Shown piece after piece: positions 6,415 to 14,254 of a stretch of 34,208 nucleotides of DNA (its first letter is position 1; each line of letters starts with the position of its first letter). The notes below the pieces were generated by a model. The model worked only from the letters and a program-made list of their open reading frames with translations, did no database searches and was not told the DNA's origin. This DNA is from Bacteroidales bacterium (GTDB lineage: Bacteria; Bacteroidota; Bacteroidia; Bacteroidales; Muribaculaceae). Where the stretch lies: assembly GCA_030531495.1 (NCBI GenBank), contig JAUNNJ010000017.1, forward strand, positions 1 through 34,208, in the 5' to 3' direction. A program made the position numbers and the translations under genes.

Positions 6415-8217
6415 ATGAAATATACGGTTTTTATAGTTTTTCTTTTGATGTGCTTCAAGGGAGTGGCGCACACTGTGGAAGTGCGCACTGTGGGTGACGT
6501 GAAATTGGACTACGACGGCTCTACTGGCTGGAATGTGGCTACTACTCTCAAAACGGAAGGAGAGCGTGATTTCCTGACGCTCGACTTTTCTTCACCTTCA
6601 GTGCAAGTGCCTCCCCGCACACTGCTTTCGTTTAGTGTGCCACAGATAGATATCTATCACCTATGGACTTCTGGGAGCGACAACACCCATCTTTCTCCCG
6701 ATTGGGTGGGGGCATACGTTTCGTCGCTGGCAAGCAATATGCCGCTTTACGCTCTTCTTAACAATAATGATGAAAATAGGCTCACGATTGCTTGTGATGA
6801 AGTGAAGCGACAGGTGAAAACAGAAATCGGATTGCGCGAAGAGGGAGCCAATGTGGTGTGTAAAATCCACTTTTTTGAGCAACCAGAGGCCGCGATTAAC
6901 CACTATCGTGTGACAATTATGCTTGATAGGCGTAGATGCTTCTGGGCAAATGCCGTAAGTGAGGCTGCCGATTGGATGGCACGCGATTTGCGTTGCATCA
7001 CTCCTCCTGTCGACGCTTGGGGTGCTTTCTATTCTTCATGGTACAACTTTCACCAGAATGTGAGCGACACTGCCATAGAGGCTGAATGCAAGCAAGCTCG
7101 CGAATTGGGCATGAGAACCATTATTGTGGATGATGGATGGCAGACCGACGACAATAACCGTGGCTATGCCTACTGTGGCGACTGGGAAGTGTCGAAAACT
7201 CGTTTCCCCGATTTTGCTGGTCATGTAAAGAAGGTTCATGACATGGGTATGAAGTATATGCTATGGTATTCTGTTCCCTGGATGGGTGAAAAAAGTAAGA
7301 ATTATGAACGCTTTGCAGGCAAATATCTCTATCTTGATAAAAAATTGCATGCGGCGGCTCTCGATCCCCGATTTCCAGAGGTGCGTTGGTTCCTAATTGA
7401 CAAATATACCAAGGCGATGCAAGAGTGGGGGCTTGATGGCTTTAAACTTGATTTTATCGACTCATTCCGTTTCCATGGTAAGGATCCTGCAATAGCCGAT
7501 AACTATGCGGGACGCGACATTAAGTCGCTTCCGGAGGCGGTGGATGTGCTGATGCAAGATGTATACAAGGCTCTTTCCGATATTAATCCTGATGTGCTGG
7601 TGGAATTCCGCCAGTCGTATATAGGCCCAGCTATTCGGCAGTATGGCAACATGATGCGTGCAGCCGACTGCCCAGCGAATCCGCAAGACAACCGCATTCG
7701 CATAGCAAAACTGCGCCTTACTTCGGGACAGACAGCTGTGCATTCCGATATGCTGGAATGGAATGTGAATGAAACCGATGAGAATGTGGCATGCTCCATT
7801 ATTAACTCTCTCTTTGGCGTGGTGCAGTATTCTGCTATGCTTCGTGATGTGTCGGAGAACCACAAGAAAATTATCCGTAATTATATCGACTTTTCTAAAA
7901 TGCATCGCCAAACGCTGCTTCACTCAAAATTCATACCACATCATCCAGAACTGGGGTATCCTGTGGTGGAGGCTGTGGCGGCCGATGAAAGAATTGTAGG
8001 TGTGTATAGTGATTGCGCTATGGCTGACATTTCTGAATGTGCAGGCAAAGCGATAATTCTTAATGCAACGGGGCGCGGAAAAGTGCTTGTGAAGTTGTCG
8101 TTGAATACACGTAAATGCACCACCTACGACTGTTTTGGCAATCATGTAGGAAACTACAGGCTTGCCTCTCTCGTTGAAGCCTTAATTCCTAACGGAGGCT
8201 ATATGGTGGTGGAGTAA
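6415..8217 (+). CDS. Secreted alpha-galactosidase-like glycoside hydrolase (GH36/GH27 clan)
   Basis: Predicted to remove alpha-linked galactose, or a related sugar, from oligosaccharides in the periplasm or at the surface. It has 600 residues with a signal peptide ending near A18. Residues 22-190 form a beta-rich N-terminal domain; a TIM barrel follows (about 200-490) and a beta-sandwich ends the protein. Clan D hallmarks are present: IIVDDGWQ (236-243), probable nucleophile D346 in GLDGFKLDF, and probable acid/base D418 in MRAADCP, the usual (R)xxDC position. Substrate specificity is not settled by sequence, because the family also includes alpha-N-acetylgalactosaminidases and others. The gene is alone between a promoter and a terminator, without SusC/D neighbours. 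Confidence 0.88.
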   Translation: MKYTVFIVFLLMCFKGVAHTVEVRTVGDVKLDYDGSTGWNVATTLKTEGERDFLTLDFSSPSVQVPPRTLLSFSVPQIDIYHLWTSGSDNTHLSPDWVGAYVSSLASNMPLYALLNNNDENRLTIACDEVKRQVKTEIGLREEGANVVCKIHFFEQPEAAINHYRVTIMLDRRRCFWANAVSEAADWMARDLRCITPPVDAWGAFYSSWYNFHQNVSDTAIEAECKQARELGMRTIIVDDGWQTDDNNRGYAYCGDWEVSKTRFPDFAGHVKKVHDMGMKYMLWYSVPWMGEKSKNYERFAGKYLYLDKKLHAAALDPRFPEVRWFLIDKYTKAMQEWGLDGFKLDFIDSFRFHGKDPAIADNYAGRDIKSLPEAVDVLMQDVYKALSDINPDVLVEFRQSYIGPAIRQYGNMMRAADCPANPQDNRIRIAKLRLTSGQTAVHSDMLEWNVNETDENVACSIINSLFGVVQYSAMLRDVSENHKKIIRNYIDFSKMHRQTLLHSKFIPHHPELGYPVVEAVAADERIVGVYSDCAMADISECAGKAIILNATGRGKVLVKLSLNTRKCTTYDCFGNHVGNYRLASLVEALIPNGGYMVVE

Positions 8218-8257
8218 GCGCTGCTTCTTAAAAAAGGAATAGCTGAATTTAAATGAA

Positions 8258-8305
8258 AATAACGAAATCAACGAATGAATAGGTGTTCTCGTTGATTTCG
8301 TTATT
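8258..8305. terminator. Bidirectional terminator between convergent genes
   Basis: Perfect 17-bp inverted arms, AATAACGAAATCAACGA (8258-8274) and its reverse complement (8289-8305), with a 14-nt loop. It lies between the convergent stops of the GH36 gene and aroB. There is no strong T-run on either side, so termination strength is uncertain. Confidence 0.7.
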
Positions 8306-8338
8306 ATTGTGTTAGCAGAGTTCGTATTTGGGGAGATG

Positions 8339-9394
8339 TTATATGTGCATGAGGTCGCGGTAGATGTCGAGGGCTATGCGCATATCATCGTCGGAAATCA
8401 CATGGCCAGGGCGCACATCGCCACAGGCTGCGAGTAGTGTACAGTTGATTTCTCCACTTTGGCTTTTCTTGTCGTGGTGCATCAGCTGCAATAGTTCGTC
8501 GTAGTCGTCACAAGTGATGTGATATGCACCATAGTTTTCGCACACGAAATTGGCAAGGTGATGCAAATCTTCTGAAGGGAATTTCAAGATGTTGTGCGAC
8601 AGCACCATTTCTGCCACAAGTCCCCATGCCACAGCATACCCATGAGCGATAGGTTTACCACCATGTAGTGCCTTGCTTTCAAAGGCATGTCCCACCGTGT
8701 GACCCAAGTTGAGTGCTCTACGAATACCTTTTTCGTGTGGGTCTTCTCGCACGATACCTTCTTTCACCAGTACCGAAGTTTTCAGTAATTCCAGGAGCTG
8801 TTCAGCATCGGCATTCTTGAAATCGTAGTTGAGGAGTTTCTTGAACTCGTCGTGATTGCTGAGCATGCCGTGTTTCAGCATTTCGGCGTAGCCCGATTTC
8901 AGTTCCTCCACCGACAAGGTTTTCAGGAAACAGGTGGAGATAATCACATCCGACGCTTCCTTGAAGCAACCAATTTCATTTTTCAGGCCTTTGAAATTAA
9001 TACCTGTCTTACCGCCAACAGCTGCATCTACTGCACTGAGAAGGGTGGTGGGGATGTTGATGAAATCAATCCCCCTTTTAAATGTGGCAGCAGCGAAACC
9101 GCCTAAATCGGTCACCACGCCGCCTCCAAGGTTTACGACCACTGATTTGCGGGTTGCACCACATTGCTCCAGACCTTCCCATACATGGGTGAGTGTGTCG
9201 AGCGTTTTGCAAGCATCGCCAGCGCCAATAGTGATGACGTGAGCGTTGCCTAAATGCCTGCTTTTAACTTCGGGGAGCACCAGTCGCCCGGTGTTCTCGT
9301 CAACTATTACTGCCAGACGATTGTATGATTTTGAATCGAGGATGTGGTCGAGTGCTGTGGCTACTTCGTTGGTGAATACAAGGTTTTGCGACAT
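8339..9394 (-). CDS. aroB: 3-dehydroquinate synthase
   Basis: Second step of the shikimate pathway: converts 3-deoxy-D-arabino-heptulosonate 7-phosphate to 3-dehydroquinate, using NAD and a divalent metal in the cytosol. At 351 residues it is a normal length. Visible motifs are the NAD-binding loop NLGGGVVTDLGGF (88-100), DAAVGGKTGIN (123-133) with K129, metal ligand E171 in SGYAEMLKHG, H232 and H236 in NLGHTVGHAFE, and H251 in IAHG. It is the last gene of a probable leftward operon and starts 21 nt after the HAD phosphatase gene ends. Confidence 0.96.
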   Translation of the reverse strand: MSQNLVFTNEVATALDHILDSKSYNRLAVIVDENTGRLVLPEVKSRHLGNAHVITIGAGDACKTLDTLTHVWEGLEQCGATRKSVVVNLGGGVVTDLGGFAAATFKRGIDFINIPTTLLSAVDAAVGGKTGINFKGLKNEIGCFKEASDVIISTCFLKTLSVEELKSGYAEMLKHGMLSNHDEFKKLLNYDFKNADAEQLLELLKTSVLVKEGIVREDPHEKGIRRALNLGHTVGHAFESKALHGGKPIAHGYAVAWGLVAEMVLSHNILKFPSEDLHHLANFVCENYGAYHITCDDYDELLQLMHHDKKSQSGEINCTLLAACGDVRPGHVISDDDMRIALDIYRDLMHI

Positions 9395-9415
9395 TGCTGA
9401 TTTTTCTTTTTTTGA

Positions 9416-10156
9416 TTATACTTGAGTGGCACGTAGTGCTTCCAAAAGTGAAGGAAGAGCCTCTGCAAGCGCTGTCATATTTGGATAAACGATATCGGCT
9501 CCGGCTTTGTATAAATCCTTTTCAGGGATGGGACCGGTGGTAACACCAATGGTGAACGAACCGCAGGCGTGGCCAGCCTGAACGCCAAGAGGTGCATTTT
9601 CGATGACGATACATTCGCTTGGTTTGGCTGCCACTTTTTGTTGAGCACGCAAATATGGTTCGGGATTGGGTTTGCCATTTCGAGTGTCGGCACCGGTGAC
9701 ACGTTCGGCTTCAAATAGCCCAGCATAGTCGTGGTCGATGCGGTCGAGCACAGAGGGCTGGTTTGAACCTGTGACCAGCACATTTTTCAATCCAGCAGCT
9801 TTAGTGGCTTCAAGCACGGCTGTGGCGCCTTCCATCATGTCGGGTTCGCCAAGTTCATTGAAGTAACGAGCTTTCACTTTGTAGTATTCCCATGCTTCAT
9901 CGTCGGTAATGTTTTTTCCTGTGCCGCGACGGAACATCATCTTGATGATATTGGCACCAGTCATGCCTTCGTATTGATAGAACTCGTCGCGTGAGCATTT
10001 CACATTGTTCTTTTTCATGAGCTTCACCCATGCGCGAGTGTGATTCTTCATTGAGTCGTAGAGCACGCCGTCGCAGTCGACAAGCGCCACTTTGATGTCA
10101 ACACTTTTGTTGCCACTATACTTTAGATAGTTGGCGATTGCTGTTTGTTCAGTCAT
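9416..10156 (-). CDS. HAD-superfamily hydrolase (beta-phosphoglucomutase/phosphatase type)
   Basis: Probably a cytosolic sugar-phosphate phosphatase or phosphoglucomutase-like enzyme of 246 residues; the substrate is unknown. Motif I is VDCDGVLYDS with nucleophile D27 and acid/base D29, followed by an alpha-helical cap. Motif II is T129 in VTGS, motif III is K162 in NGKPNPEPY, and motif IV is IENAPLGVQAG, where N187 stands in place of the aspartate found in many relatives. Close relatives of the beta-phosphoglucomutase type often have this ENAPLG form. It lies 52 nt downstream of the DUF5715 gene and 21 nt upstream of aroB, so co-transcription is likely, although no functional link to shikimate synthesis is apparent. 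Confidence 0.88.
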   Translation of the reverse strand: MTEQTAIANYLKYSGNKSVDIKVALVDCDGVLYDSMKNHTRAWVKLMKKNNVKCSRDEFYQYEGMTGANIIKMMFRRGTGKNITDDEAWEYYKVKARYFNELGEPDMMEGATAVLEATKAAGLKNVLVTGSNQPSVLDRIDHDYAGLFEAERVTGADTRNGKPNPEPYLRAQQKVAAKPSECIVIENAPLGVQAGHACGSFTIGVTTGPIPEKDLYKAGADIVYPNMTALAEALPSLLEALRATQV

Positions 10157-10208
10157 AGACGATTGAATTTGTGTAGATATATATATTATATATTGAGTGT
10201 AGAGTTCT

Positions 10209-10943
10209 TTACCTTACTGTGATGTGGAAGCATCCTTGCTTACGCTCAAAGATAGCATAGCATTTTCCAGAATCTTTGAAATCGTAGATGATTTCGGCCA
10301 GAATGTTTTTCAGGCTTTCCAAATTGACTCTGTAGCTGTCGTCCAGGCAGTCGAACTTTGTCCAACTGATGTCGAAAGTTGTGCCATAGAGGTGGCAAGA
10401 ATGTTCGGTGGCGGCACTGTTGCGCTTTCTCAACTTCGCCACGGTGTATTCGGTTCGGAGCAAGCTATTTACCCTGATTCTGTAGCCTTTACCTCCGCGT
10501 GCCTTGATGGTGTCCTGAAACGCCTGGCCAATGTCATGAAGCAGGACTGCTGCCTTAGGCACGAGGAAGGGGAGCGCATATTTCATTGAGTCGATGTAAT
10601 ACACATCGCAAGAACTCAATTCCACGATGGGTCGCTTGAGCTTGAAGGCCGACTTGATGTCGGCGGTGATGGGCTCAATGCCGTTGGCACGCGCTGCTTC
10701 GAGTTGAAGCGCATTGCTGTCGTTGAAAATTTCGGTGAGTCGGCCGGGTTTGATGTGGGTGGGAATGGTGTGCTCGCTGCCGTCGTCGCTTGAGTGCTCC
10801 GAAGCTTTCACATTAGATGCCACGATAATGTCGTCGGTGAGTACATACTCCGTTTCTTCCTGATGATAGCCACAGGTATAGACTGCCGATGAAACCACTA
10901 GCACAGAAACCACAACTAACAACGACCAAAGTAGAGTTCGCAT
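10209..10943 (-). CDS. DUF5715-type exported protein, peptidase M15-like
   Basis: An exported or membrane-anchored protein of 244 residues with an N-terminal hydrophobic segment (3-24). The C-terminal half resembles the D-Ala-D-Ala carboxypeptidase / MepA fold of peptidase family M15: YRIRVNSLLRT, then SCHLYGTTFDISW with H184 and D191 as possible zinc ligands, and CFHITVR with H240. A murein-trimming or murein-binding role is therefore plausible but unproven, and I assign the family from overall resemblance to Bacteroidota DUF5715. Residues 45-65 are low-complexity (serine, aspartate, histidine). It lies between the nitroreductase-like gene (29-nt gap) and the HAD gene (52-nt gap) in the same probable operon. 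Confidence 0.72.
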   Translation of the reverse strand: MRTLLWSLLVVVSVLVVSSAVYTCGYHQEETEYVLTDDIIVASNVKASEHSSDDGSEHTIPTHIKPGRLTEIFNDSNALQLEAARANGIEPITADIKSAFKLKRPIVELSSCDVYYIDSMKYALPFLVPKAAVLLHDIGQAFQDTIKARGGKGYRIRVNSLLRTEYTVAKLRKRNSAATEHSCHLYGTTFDISWTKFDCLDDSYRVNLESLKNILAEIIYDFKDSGKCYAIFERKQGCFHITVR

Positions 10944-10972
10944 AAATTATATAATGATTTTCAGGGGGATTC

Positions 10973-11584
10973 TCAACGGCCCACAGTCTGAACGTAAAGA
11001 ATGTTTTTGTTCTCGTCGAGTTTCATGGTTTTCTTCATCGCGTCGCGATCGCAACCATAGCGGAGCACAGTTTTTAGCCCTGCTTGTGCACAATAGAGAT
11101 ACACATTCTGTGAAGCGGCGCCTGCAGCATAGCATTGATGCTCAATGCCTTTCTGCTTGGTATTATCGCCCACAAACACAATATTGACAGGGGCTGTGAC
11201 GGCAAAGTCTTGCAAAGCCACCTGCTCGCGGAAATCGCCTTCGGCAATAGTTGTTAAAGTGTTTGCTTCTGCATCGTAAAGGCTGATTTCGGTAGCAGTT
11301 ACCACATAAATTTCAAGTTCCTGGCGGTTCATGGCAGTGGCGATGGTGCGTTTGCCATCGTGTGTCACGCCCCAAGCCGCCCAGAGCATATCGCTCAATT
11401 CCTGCTTGGTGACCACTGATGCGGGGTTGATGTCACGTTGCGAGCAGCGCTCCTTCATCGCTTTCATCAGTGGCATACCACCAGTGGTTTTCGGTTGTGG
11501 AAGAACTTCTGCATTAGCAGTAAAACACGCACCGAAGATTGTTGCAATTGCAGCAACTGTGGCGAAGATATTTTTATTTTTCAT
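10973..11584 (-). CDS. Exported nitroreductase-like (SagB-type) flavoprotein
   Basis: A 203-residue nitroreductase-fold protein of the SagB/oxidoreductase branch, expected to bind FMN; substrate unknown. The core pattern is visible: MPLMKAMKERCSQRDI at the start of the fold, LSDMLWAAWGVTHDGKRTIATA (64-85), and AAGAASQNVYLYCAQAGLKTV (153-173). Unusually for a flavin enzyme it begins with a signal peptide (IFATVAAIATIFGACFTANA) with a probable cut after residue 25, placing it in the periplasm; a lipobox-like FGAC makes a lipoprotein less likely but possible. ATG at 11584 is chosen over an in-frame TTG at 11593 because the signal peptide begins there. It is the first gene of the probable four-gene operon ending with aroB. 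Confidence 0.85.
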   Translation of the reverse strand: MKNKNIFATVAAIATIFGACFTANAEVLPQPKTTGGMPLMKAMKERCSQRDINPASVVTKQELSDMLWAAWGVTHDGKRTIATAMNRQELEIYVVTATEISLYDAEANTLTTIAEGDFREQVALQDFAVTAPVNIVFVGDNTKQKGIEHQCYAAGAASQNVYLYCAQAGLKTVLRYGCDRDAMKKTMKLDENKNILYVQTVGR

Positions 11585-11606
11585 AAATTTCAATGTATAA
11601 TTTCTA

Positions 11607-11637
11607 CAAATTTACGAAAAAGGATGGAATCTTTCAC
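11607..11637 (-). promoter_or_regulatory. Probable promoter of the nitroreductase-aroB operon
   Basis: On the minus strand TAAATTTG at 11614-11607 is a full -7 match. The triplet 20 nt upstream is GTG (11637-11635), one base off TTG. The predicted leader is about 20 nt. Confidence 0.6.
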
Positions 11638-11672
11638 ATTTATATCAATATTATTTTTTATATGGCAGCCGA

Positions 11673-11710
11673 AGAAAAAATCCGCACGGCGCTTTCTCTG
11701 CGCCGTGCGG
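11673..11710 (-). terminator. Terminator of the DUF4105/Lnb-type gene
   Basis: A GC-rich 11-bp stem with arms CCGCACGGCGC (11682-11692) and GCGCCGTGCGG (11700-11710) and a 7-nt loop, followed on the minus strand by ATTTTTTC. It separates the Lnb-type gene from the nitroreductase-aroB operon. Confidence 0.9.
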
Positions 11711-11783
11711 GAAATTTATGAAAAACTGAGGATAACTCTCGTGTGATGGTACTTCGAATTTTCTGGTGGCGACAGTGCCGTAG

Positions 11784-12986
11784 CTATTTTTTCAGGAAGA
11801 AATATTTGCTGGCGCATCTGGTGAGTAGTGCCATGGTGATGAGTTGGTGTTCCAAATCGATTTGTGTAGTCAATGGCCAAAAGGATATGAATGCGAGCAA
11901 AATAATGCTATATGCCAGATATAATTTTGGGTACCAGGATTTTTTTCTTAAGATAAACCATAGTATGGCTGGTAGCGGGTTGAAAACGATGAGATACCAG
12001 TTCCAGTGCAAGCCGAACAAGCATGCCACGGTGCTCATGTAGATGAGCGCAATGCCTGCAATGGTTTGTGCTGCGAGCAATATTACATCAAGAATTTTTG
12101 CAACTTTGTGCATGTGGAGGCTCCACTCCAGCACCGTGATGAGTATCACAATGGCAAGTAGGATGCCAAACACTACAGTTGGGGTGAAGGGAGTTGTGTG
12201 AATTTCGCTACGCTTTTGGAGCAATGTCACAGGCATGCTCTTGAACACTGGGCGCGGCGCCACCGAATCGATGGGGGAGATGGTGGCATGGTTAAGTGCC
12301 TCAATGATGAGTTCTGGTGAAATACGATGCTCTTGTTCCCAGTAGGTGTCTGATTCTGAACCAAGCAGGGTCATGTTCACGAAACTGAGCCATGGACGTA
12401 GGCGTGAAAGGTACCTTACACCGTCGCCATTAATCATTTCCATCTGTTTTGGCCACTTGTTCACGGTTAGTTCTTCGCCTATCAAACTCCATTCTATGGC
12501 TTTGAGGGCAAGCGACGAACAGTTGTTTTGCAAATAATTAAATGTTCGGAAACTTCCTCCCACCATGTCTTCGTCAAGCATTTGCCAAAGGCGTTGTTGC
12601 TCGTGAAGGGAGAGGTTGAGCTCCACTTGCTTCACTTCGCGTCCTTCCATCTCGTATTCCTTCAGGAATCCTTCGGTGGGAAGTGCGAGAAAGCCAGCTT
12701 CAAGTTTGCCAGCGAAGAATTGCAGGAAATCTTCGTCGGTAGCAGTGTTTGTGCCGAAAGAGAAACAGTAGTCGAGTTTGTGGATGGGGCACTCAAGTCG
12801 AATGGCGCAATGTCCGAGGGCGGAGTATACGTTGTCGCCTGGTGAAACAACGACAAGGCTTGCCGTAACAAAGTTGCTGCTGTCGGGCAAAAGCACATAG
12901 TTGTCGTTTTTGTTTGAAGCATTGGTGCACAAAGTAGTGAAAAGCAGCGTGACGATTGCTATTAGTGTATGGTAAACCTCTTTCAA
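11784..12986 (-). CDS. DUF4105 membrane protein, Lnb-type lipoprotein N-acyltransferase candidate
   Basis: 400 residues: signal peptide (about 1-24), a periplasmic DUF4105-like domain (30-200), then about four transmembrane helices from residue 268 onward. The domain carries two hallmarks of a cysteine/histidine thiol-active fold: ALGHCAIRL with H59, and YLQNNCSS with C156. DUF4105 proteins of Bacteroides have been linked to N-acylation of lipoproteins (Lnb) in species lacking Lnt. That assignment rests on family knowledge, and paralogues may differ. The start is TTG at 12986: it preserves a complete signal peptide, and no in-frame ATG occurs until far inside the domain. It has its own promoter and terminator, so it is monocistronic. 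Confidence 0.8.
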   Translation of the reverse strand: MKEVYHTLIAIVTLLFTTLCTNASNKNDNYVLLPDSSNFVTASLVVVSPGDNVYSALGHCAIRLECPIHKLDYCFSFGTNTATDEDFLQFFAGKLEAGFLALPTEGFLKEYEMEGREVKQVELNLSLHEQQRLWQMLDEDMVGGSFRTFNYLQNNCSSLALKAIEWSLIGEELTVNKWPKQMEMINGDGVRYLSRLRPWLSFVNMTLLGSESDTYWEQEHRISPELIIEALNHATISPIDSVAPRPVFKSMPVTLLQKRSEIHTTPFTPTVVFGILLAIVILITVLEWSLHMHKVAKILDVILLAAQTIAGIALIYMSTVACLFGLHWNWYLIVFNPLPAILWFILRKKSWYPKLYLAYSIILLAFISFWPLTTQIDLEHQLITMALLTRCASKYFFLKK

Positions 12987-13091
12987 GATGTTAAGTTTAT
13001 TACAGAAATTTTTAGACAGAATCTTTTTTAAAGTAGCAATATATGTAACCTATAATACCTGCGGAGGGGTTGCAATAAATGCTAAATCATG

Positions 13092-13122
13092 CAAAACTAC
13101 AGGTTTTCAGTGGATTGTGCAA
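13092..13122 (-). promoter_or_regulatory. Bacteroidota-type promoter for the DUF4105/Lnb-type gene
   Basis: On the minus strand TAGTTTTG at 13099-13092 (followed by C, as in the extended consensus) with TTG at 13122-13120, spacer 20 nt. It predicts a leader of about 100 nt before the TTG start at 12986. Confidence 0.78.
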
Positions 13123-13214
13123 TTGTTTATCACGATTTAAGTGTTAAATATTTCAAAATGTTAGAAGATGGTGTCAAAAGTGTTGGGCATAATGTGTTTA
13201 TTGGGGTAGAAGGG

Positions 13215-14171
13215 CTATTTCTTCTGCCTTCTTCTTTCGTGGAAAAAAGAGAGGAAATAGTCGGGAAATGGGGTTTCGAAATGGAGCGCTTCGCCTGTTT
13301 TGGGCTGGTAGAATGCCAGACGGAAAGCGTGTAGACAAAGTCGGCGTGCACCATCCACATGACTGCCATATTTGTAATCGCCCACGATAGGATGATGAAG
13401 CACCTGCATGTGCACGCGAATTTGATTTTTGCGACCCGTGTGCAAATGGAGCTCCAGCAGTGCGAAATGGTCGTTTTGCTTGATAAGGCGCCAGTCGGTA
13501 CTTGCCCATTTTCCACCGTTGTTGGTGCGGCTACTGACGATTTTCATACTTGGCGTATCTTTCAGCCAACTCTCCACATGGCCTTCTTCCTTTTCCATAT
13601 GTCCTTCCACCACAGCCACATAGCGGCGGTCGATAACCGTCTTGTGCCAGTCGGCAGTCATCAGCTGTTGTGCTTCAATGCTTTTGGCATACACCATCAG
13701 GCCCGATGTGCGAGTGTCGAGCCTGTGCACCACATGAGCATGGCATCGCTGGTGAGTTTCCACAAAATAGCGGTCGAGCAAATCTTTCATGTTGAGGCTG
13801 TTGTGGCCCACACCCATCGATAGCACTTCGTCGGCCTTGTCGACCACAATCACATCTGGGTCTTCATATACTACGGTAAAATACTTGCTGAAATCGAATC
13901 GTGTGCGAGTGCCTCCTGGGTGCTTGCTGATCTCCACAAGCGAATCGGGTTGCACGATGAAATCGTGGCGTGTTTGCGTTTTCTTGTCAACCAACACTCC
14001 ACCACCAGCCAATATGGCCTTTGCCTTGCTTCGGCTGATACCATTGAGTTTCTTCATCACAAAGTCGAGCAGAGGCATTTCTTCTCGTGACAGGAACTGG
14101 GTGTATTTGGCATCTACATGTGGCACGTTGCCACCTGTATTGCGATTTTGATTGTTGTGGTTGCGACGCAT
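13215..14171 (-). CDS. RluA-family pseudouridine synthase
   Basis: Converts specific uridines in rRNA (or tRNA) to pseudouridine. Of 318 residues, the N-terminal 25 are basic and low-complexity (MRRNHNNQNRNTGG). An S4-type RNA-binding domain follows at about 33-80 (LDFVMKKLNGISRSKAKAIL). The catalytic domain has VVHRLDTRTSGLMVYAKS with catalytic D152, RRYVAVVEG, and HTGRKNQIRVHMQVLHHPIVGDYKYG. The S4 plus HRLDxxTSG layout is typical of RluD and relatives. The exact target site cannot be named, because Bacteroidota carry several paralogues. A promoter-like -7 box lies in the loop of the upstream dnaJ terminator hairpin. Confidence 0.92.
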   Translation of the reverse strand: MRRNHNNQNRNTGGNVPHVDAKYTQFLSREEMPLLDFVMKKLNGISRSKAKAILAGGGVLVDKKTQTRHDFIVQPDSLVEISKHPGGTRTRFDFSKYFTVVYEDPDVIVVDKADEVLSMGVGHNSLNMKDLLDRYFVETHQRCHAHVVHRLDTRTSGLMVYAKSIEAQQLMTADWHKTVIDRRYVAVVEGHMEKEEGHVESWLKDTPSMKIVSSRTNNGGKWASTDWRLIKQNDHFALLELHLHTGRKNQIRVHMQVLHHPIVGDYKYGSHVDGARRLCLHAFRLAFYQPKTGEALHFETPFPDYFLSFFHERRRQKK

Positions 14172-14189
14172 AAATTGTTGGATATGAAA

Positions 14190-14231
14190 ATTGCGATATC
14201 TTCACTGCAAAATTAGTGAAAATATCGCAAT
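14190..14231 (-). terminator. Terminator downstream of dnaJ
   Basis: A 16-bp stem with one mismatch (arms 14190-14205 and 14216-14231), followed on the minus strand by TTTTCATATCC. It starts 24 nt after the dnaJ stop. The T-run is short, so some read-through into the pseudouridine synthase gene is possible. Confidence 0.7.
14208..14215 (-). promoter_or_regulatory. -7 promoter box inside the dnaJ terminator loop
   Basis: TAATTTTG followed by C on the minus strand matches the -7 consensus and predicts a leader of about 30 nt for the pseudouridine synthase. No TTG lies at the usual 19-22 nt distance, so support is partial. Confidence 0.45.
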
Positions 14232-14254
14232 TATGTATGGATTAATCTGAACTA

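Noticed and set aside
7462-7923. Frame of 153 codons opposite the GH36 gene
   Set aside because: Antisense shadow; histidine/isoleucine-rich with no family resemblance.
13089-13334. Frame of 81 codons overlapping the 3' end of the pseudouridine synthase gene
   Set aside because: Its second half is antisense to the conserved synthase C-terminus, and its start overlaps the promoter of the DUF4105 gene.
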